NCBI GenBank assembly: GCA_019752915.1
Contig: JAIELO010000425.1
Coordinates: 1 to 5,994 of the forward strand
Direction: 5' to 3'
Length of the DNA stretch: 5,994 nt
Source: Burkholderiaceae bacterium
GTDB lineage: Bacteria > Pseudomonadota > Gammaproteobacteria > Burkholderiales > Burkholderiaceae_D
Part shown: piece after piece, positions 4,582 to 5,994 of the stretch
How the letters are laid out: each line of letters begins with the position of its first letter
Position numbering within the stretch: position 1 is the stretch's first letter
Translations under genes and position numbers: made by a program
The notes under the pieces: model-generated
Databases searched by the model: none
Told to the model about the DNA's origin: nothing
What the model saw: the letters and a program-made list of their open reading frames with translations, nothing else

Positions 4582-5661
4582 ATGGCAAACAAGAAAGCAA
4601 GCGTCACGCTGGTGGATGTGGCCAGAGTTGCTGGCGTTTCCGTGATGACGGCGTCGCGTGCCCTGAGCGGCGACGGCTATGCATCCGAGGATACCCGCGC
4701 GAAGGTGCAGGCCGCTGCCAAGGAGCTGGGCTATGCCCCGAATGCGCTGGCACGCATGATGAAGGGCGGCAAGACCAACGTGATCGGCATTGTCGTCAAC
4801 GATTTATCCTCGCAGGTAGTGAATGCCTTTGTGACCGCGCTCAGTATCGAGGTGCGCAAGGTGGAGATGGATATGTTCATCTACTGCAGCATGGGCACGC
4901 TGGGCGAAGCGCGTGGCGCTGCCGTGAGCCAGATGCTGCACGGTTTGTGGGATGGCCTGATCTATGTGCTGCCTTGCATGACCGAAGAATTCCTGCGCAC
5001 GCTGGAGGGCAGTAGTAGTCCGGTGCTGTTGCTTAATTATTTCCGCCATGAGACCACGCTGCCGGTGGTGCGTGGCGATAACCTGAATGGCGCGCGCGAT
5101 GCGGTCGCCCATCTGATCGAACTGGGCCACCGGCGCATTGCTTTTGTCCGTGGTACCGCCCATACGGGGCAGAGTGATTTGCGCGAACAGGGCTATCTGG
5201 CTGCGCTGGCCGCAGCCGGTATCGCGCCCGAGCCGGAACTGATCTATCAGGGTAATTTCCAGGAGTTGTCCGGTCTGGAAGCCGGGCGGCAGTTGCTCTC
5301 GCTGGCGTCGCCGCCGACCGCGATCTTTGCGGCCAGCGACACCATGGCGCTGGGCTGCATGAATGCCATACGCGAGCGAGGCTTGCAGGTTCCCGACGAT
5401 ATTTCCGTGATCGGCTTCGATGATATTCCGGCGGCCTCGCTGGCCCAGCCACCCTTGACGACCTTGCGCCACCCCTTCCAGCCGATGGCGCAGGCGGCCG
5501 TGCAGGAACTGCTGCGCCGCATACGTAATGAGCCGGGCCGGCGTCAGCGCATCGAGTTTCCTAGTGAACTGGTGATGCGGGTGAGTACCGGACCCGCGCC
5601 GCAGCAGAGCGCTGCACCAGCACGCAAGCGCAGTGCCGCACGCAAGACCGGAGCTGCATGA
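4582..5661 (+). CDS. LacI-family transcriptional regulator
   Basis: A 359-residue LacI/GalR-type repressor. The N-terminal helix-turn-helix is at about residues 9-28 (TLVDVARVAGVSVMTASRAL); the hinge helix follows LGYAPNALARMMKG (49-62). Residues from about 65 on form a periplasmic-binding-protein-like sugar-sensing domain that starts TNVIGIVVND and contains GHRRIAFVRG, AIFAASDTMALG and DISVIGFDDIP, all standard family blocks. I chose the ATG at 4582 because AGGTGG lies just upstream and MANKKASVTLVDVA is the usual family start; ATG 4567 and TTG 4549 are less likely. After the normal end (ELVMRVSTGPAP) there is a basic, alanine-rich tail of about 18 residues (QSAAPARKRSAARKTGAA). Sixty-seven bases downstream begins a sugar-transporter-like gene, so this regulator probably senses a sugar or sugar phosphate and controls that uptake locus. 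The effector cannot be named. Confidence 0.92.
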   Translation: MANKKASVTLVDVARVAGVSVMTASRALSGDGYASEDTRAKVQAAAKELGYAPNALARMMKGGKTNVIGIVVNDLSSQVVNAFVTALSIEVRKVEMDMFIYCSMGTLGEARGAAVSQMLHGLWDGLIYVLPCMTEEFLRTLEGSSSPVLLLNYFRHETTLPVVRGDNLNGARDAVAHLIELGHRRIAFVRGTAHTGQSDLREQGYLAALAAAGIAPEPELIYQGNFQELSGLEAGRQLLSLASPPTAIFAASDTMALGCMNAIRERGLQVPDDISVIGFDDIPAASLAQPPLTTLRHPFQPMAQAAVQELLRRIRNEPGRRQRIEFPSELVMRVSTGPAPQQSAAPARKRSAARKTGAA

Positions 5662-5728
5662 GCGATGGTGATGCGGCGAGTCAGGCGTCTCTGCGAGCGC
5701 CGCTTCCTTGAGTACGTTCAGCGCTGAG

Positions 5729-5994
5729 ATGGATGGCGTGGTGGCGAAGCCAGCTATGCGGCGCGCGCTGACGCCCGCCATGTACGCGCTATTCGCGCTA
5801 TTACTCATTGGTGCACTGGGCTGGTCGCTGAAAGAGCGGGCGATTCCCGATCTGTTCAAATTCCAGTTGCGACGCTTTAGTGACAATACGGTGTTGCTCA
5901 ATAGTCTGCTGGGCGCTTTGCCAGCATTGCTCAGCATGCTGGTAGGTCCCGCAGTCGGGGCGTGGAGTGATCGCACCCGTAGCTGTCTGGGCCG
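5729..5994 (+). CDS. MFS sugar transporter, N-terminal part (cut by right edge)
   Basis: The first 88 codons of an integral membrane transporter that continues past the right edge. A first hydrophobic helix lies at about residues 18-34 (MYALFALLLIGALGWSL) and a second at about 54-78. The second is followed by GAWSDRTRSCLG (77-88), the motif-A loop of major facilitator proteins, in the GxxSDRTRS form seen in sugar:cation symporter and SLC45-like members. The chain between the helices (IPDLFKFQLRRFSDNTVLLNSLLG) also resembles that group. It most likely imports a sugar or oligosaccharide across the inner membrane. The start is uncertain: ATG 5729 has only GCTGAG upstream, and ATG 5756 and ATG 5780 are in frame, the latter just ahead of the first helix. 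It lies 67 bases after the LacI-type gene with no clear promoter between, so the two may be co-transcribed. The MFS call is fairly sure; the substrate is inferred from context. Confidence 0.8.
   Translation, partial: MDGVVAKPAMRRALTPAMYALFALLLIGALGWSLKERAIPDLFKFQLRRFSDNTVLLNSLLGALPALLSMLVGPAVGAWSDRTRSCLG

Noticed and set aside
5658..5711. 17-codon open frame starting at the ATGA overlap with the LacI-type stop
   Set aside because: The ATGA overlap suggests translational coupling, but there is no family signal, and it ends 17 bases before the MFS start in another frame. A frameshifted longer transporter N-terminus was considered, but those residues do not look like a transporter start.
4804..5976. 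Minus-strand open frame of 390 codons
   Set aside because: It is antisense to the LacI-family gene and the MFS gene start. The product has no recognisable domain and is the mirror frame of strong coding sequence.

Overview
The window looks like a piece of a betaproteobacterial chromosome. It has fairly high GC, dense coding with short gaps, and protein sequences that read like Burkholderiales/Neisseriales versions of their families (an Alx-type TerC, an HPF with the DMYAAID signature, a TerB-like protein beginning MRHYETDS, an NhaR-type LysR regulator). The lineage is inferred from sequence feel, not from a search. I see no tRNA, rRNA, insertion sequence, phage gene or CRISPR array. No gap between genes exceeds about 190 bases.

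Left part (1-1717, minus strand): a compact three-gene operon read right to left. It holds an HPF/RaiA-type ribosome hibernation factor with a histidine-rich tail, an Alx/TerC-family membrane protein, and the start of a small TerB-like protein cut by the left edge. The gaps are 28 and 32 bases and each gene has its own ribosome binding site. Diverging from it is an NhaR-like LysR regulator (1833-2732, plus). The 115-base region between them carries a 29-base inverted repeat with the LysR-type ATC-N9-GAT core. It is centred about 65 bases upstream of the predicted operon start and lies over the predicted start of nhaR, the usual layout for a LysR regulator that activates its divergent neighbour and represses itself. 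A plausible reading is a Na+/pH/metal-stress module linking ion export to ribosome protection.

Middle (2733-4481, plus): a classical short-chain dehydrogenase/reductase followed by a TetR/AcrR-family repressor. The SDR promoter is nearly consensus, and its spacer is filled by a 17-base palindrome of the TGACC-N3-GGTCA type. Two further copies follow, with centres exactly 32 bases apart (2831, 2863, 2895). The TetR protein is the obvious candidate to bind them, which would make the SDR an inducible detoxification or modification enzyme.

Right part (4482-5994, plus): a LacI-family regulator and, 67 bases downstream, the first 88 codons of a sugar-transporter-like major facilitator protein cut by the right edge. 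This looks like the start of a carbohydrate-uptake locus under its own LacI-type regulator.
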